DNA from: an uncultured Clostridia bacterium
GTDB lineage: Bacteria; Bacillota; Clostridia; Oscillospirales; CAG-272
Direction: 5' to 3'
Assembly (NCBI GenBank): GCA_904502015.1
Contig: CAJGEA010000106.1
Coordinates: 1 to 6,589 of the forward strand
DNA: 6,589 bases
Part shown: positions 5,414 through 6,589 of the stretch, one piece after another
How positions within the stretch are numbered: the first letter of the stretch is position 1
How the letters are laid out: each line of letters begins with the position of its first letter
Made by a program: the position numbers and the translations under genes
The notes under the pieces: generated by a model
What the model was told of the DNA's origin: nothing
Database searches by the model: none
What the model saw: the letters and a program-made list of their open reading frames with translations, nothing else

Positions 5414-6589
5414 TTACGTTCTGTAGTCGCCGTTGATCTTGACGTAGTCGTAGGTGAGATCACAGCCCCAAGCGGTAGCGGAGGCAGCGCCGTCGCCCAC
5501 AGACACGAGGATCTCGATCTCGCGCTCAAGCAGGATCTCCTTGGCGATCTCCTCCGAGAACTCCACGCCCGCGCCGTCGCGGCAAACGAGGATCTCACCC
5601 TTGGGGGAGCGGAAAGACACATCCACGCGGCTCACGTCCACGGGAGCGCCGCTGTAACCGATGGCACACAGCACGCGGCCCCAGTTGGCATCCGCGCCGA
5701 ACATAGCCGCCTTGAGCAGGCTGGAGCAGATCACGCTCTTGGCCACCGTCTTGGCGGTCGCCTCGCTGTCCGCACCGCTGACGCGGCATTCCAGCAGCTT
5801 GGTCGCGCCCTCGCCGTCACCAGCGATCATGCGGCAGAGATGGACGGTCAGGGTGTTGAGCGCCTGCATGAAGGTGGCAAAATCCTCGCCCTCGGCGGTG
5901 ATCTCGGGGTTGCCTGCCATGCCGTTGGCCAGCACGGTAACCATGTCGTTGGTGGAGGTGTCGCCGTCCACGCTGACCATGTTAAACGTATTCGTAATAT
6001 CGGTAGACAGCGCCTTCTGCAGCATGGGGGCACTGATAGCGGCATCGGTGGTAATGAACACCAGCATGGTCGCCATGTTGGGGTGGATCATGCCGCTACC
6101 CTTGGCGATACCGCCCATGCGGCATGTCTTACCGCCCAGCTCGAACTCAACGGCAACCTCCTTCCTGACGGTGTCGGTGGTCATGATGCCCTCGGCCGCC
6201 GCCTCTCCGCCGTCACGGGACAGTCCTGCGACCAGCGCATCCATACCGTTCGCAATGGGATCAATGCAAAGAGGCTGACCGATTACACCCGTGGAGGCAA
6301 CCACAACGTCACTCGCCGCGATGCCGCATGCGCCCGCGACCAGATCACTCATCTGCTCGGCGATCTCAATGCCGTTGGCGTTGCAGGTGTTGGCGTTGCC
6401 GCTGTTGCAGATGACCGCCTGCGCGTATCCGTCGGCAATGTGTGCCTTGGTCACGGTCAGGGGCGCACCCTTAACCAGATTGGTGGTGTATACCGCCGCC
6501 GCGGTGGCGCGCACCTCGCTCATGATGAGGGTGAGGTCACGCTTGGTGCGATTCTTGCGAATGCCGCAATGCACGCCGTTTGCCGTAAA
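5414..6589 (-). CDS. argJ: Glutamate N-acetyltransferase / ornithine acetyltransferase, 5' end outside window
   Basis: Moves the acetyl group from N-acetylornithine to glutamate, releasing ornithine and regenerating N-acetylglutamate. It may also use acetyl-CoA, but sequence does not show whether it is mono- or bifunctional. The reading frame is open to the window edge; 391 residues are visible and roughly 10-20 N-terminal residues are missing. The first visible residues, FTANGVHCGIRKNRTKRDLTLI, match the conserved ArgJ N-terminus, so the GTG at 6574 is an internal valine codon, not the start. Conserved features: NSGNAN, ASTGVIGQPL, KGSGMIHPNMATML with the self-cleavage site between Ala and Thr (Thr codon 6070-6068, the new N-terminal nucleophile of the beta chain), DGDTSTNDMV, GDGEGATKLLE, GADANWGR, and the complete C-terminus YVKINGDYRT. 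The enzyme is an ArgJ-fold Ntn-type protein acting in the cytoplasm. Its presence implies the cyclic pathway. Confidence 0.96.
   Translation of the reverse strand, partial: FTANGVHCGIRKNRTKRDLTLIMSEVRATAAAVYTTNLVKGAPLTVTKAHIADGYAQAVICNSGNANTCNANGIEIAEQMSDLVAGACGIAASDVVVASTGVIGQPLCIDPIANGMDALVAGLSRDGGEAAAEGIMTTDTVRKEVAVEFELGGKTCRMGGIAKGSGMIHPNMATMLVFITTDAAISAPMLQKALSTDITNTFNMVSVDGDTSTNDMVTVLANGMAGNPEITAEGEDFATFMQALNTLTVHLCRMIAGDGEGATKLLECRVSGADSEATAKTVAKSVICSSLLKAAMFGADANWGRVLCAIGYSGAPVDVSRVDVSFRSPKGEILVCRDGAGVEFSEEIAKEILLEREIEILVSVGDGAASATAWGCDLTYDYVKINGDYRT

Noticed and set aside
6572..6574. GTG as the start codon of argJ
   Set aside because: The reading frame stays open to the window edge and the residues before it match the conserved ArgJ N-terminus, so this codon is an internal valine.

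Overview
The window carries most of an arginine-biosynthesis operon on the minus strand, read right to left as argJ (5' end cut by the window edge), argB, a small unidentified membrane protein, argD and argF. Convergent to it on the plus strand, at the left end, is a lone predicted lipoprotein gene. The organism is most likely a fairly GC-rich member of the Clostridia (Bacillota), probably an uncultured gut or rumen type. This is inferred from three things: the AAAGGAGA ribosome-binding octamer in front of three genes, the argJ-B-D-F order common in that class, and intergenic DNA packed with hairpin repeats that look like those I associate with clostridial genomes. No rRNA or other taxonomic marker is present, so the placement is tentative.

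Layout. Bases 1-269 hold a 19-bp direct repeat, a possible extended -10 promoter and a strong ribosome-binding site. Bases 270-1184 (+) encode a 304-residue lipoprotein of unknown function with a long Glu/Thr-rich linker. Bases 1185-1361 are the convergent gap, with an 18-bp stem-loop and two further hairpins. Bases 1362-2351 (-) are argF, and 2352-2516 is a gap filled by a multi-hairpin repeat. Bases 2517-3698 (-) are argD. Bases 3709-4260 (-) encode a two-pass membrane protein with a PH-like segment and a very basic tail. Bases 4261-4330 contain a perfect 32-nt palindrome. Bases 4331-5203 (-) are argB, 5204-5413 is a second composite hairpin gap, and 5414-6589 (-) is argJ.

How the genes work together. 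ArgJ makes N-acetylglutamate by moving the acetyl group from N-acetylornithine, which is the cyclic acetyl pathway. ArgB phosphorylates N-acetylglutamate. The ArgC reductase step is missing here and probably lies to the right of base 6589. ArgD transaminates the semialdehyde to N-acetylornithine, ArgJ releases ornithine, and ArgF converts ornithine to citrulline. ArgG and ArgH are not in the window. ArgB has the N-terminal helix typical of arginine-inhibited kinases, so feedback control at that step is likely.

The five biosynthetic and operon-embedded genes are mostly ordinary. The points worth a second look are the unrecognised membrane protein between argB and argD, and the structured repeats that occupy nearly every gap in the operon. 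I found no CRISPR array, tRNA, rRNA, transposase, phage gene or defence system.
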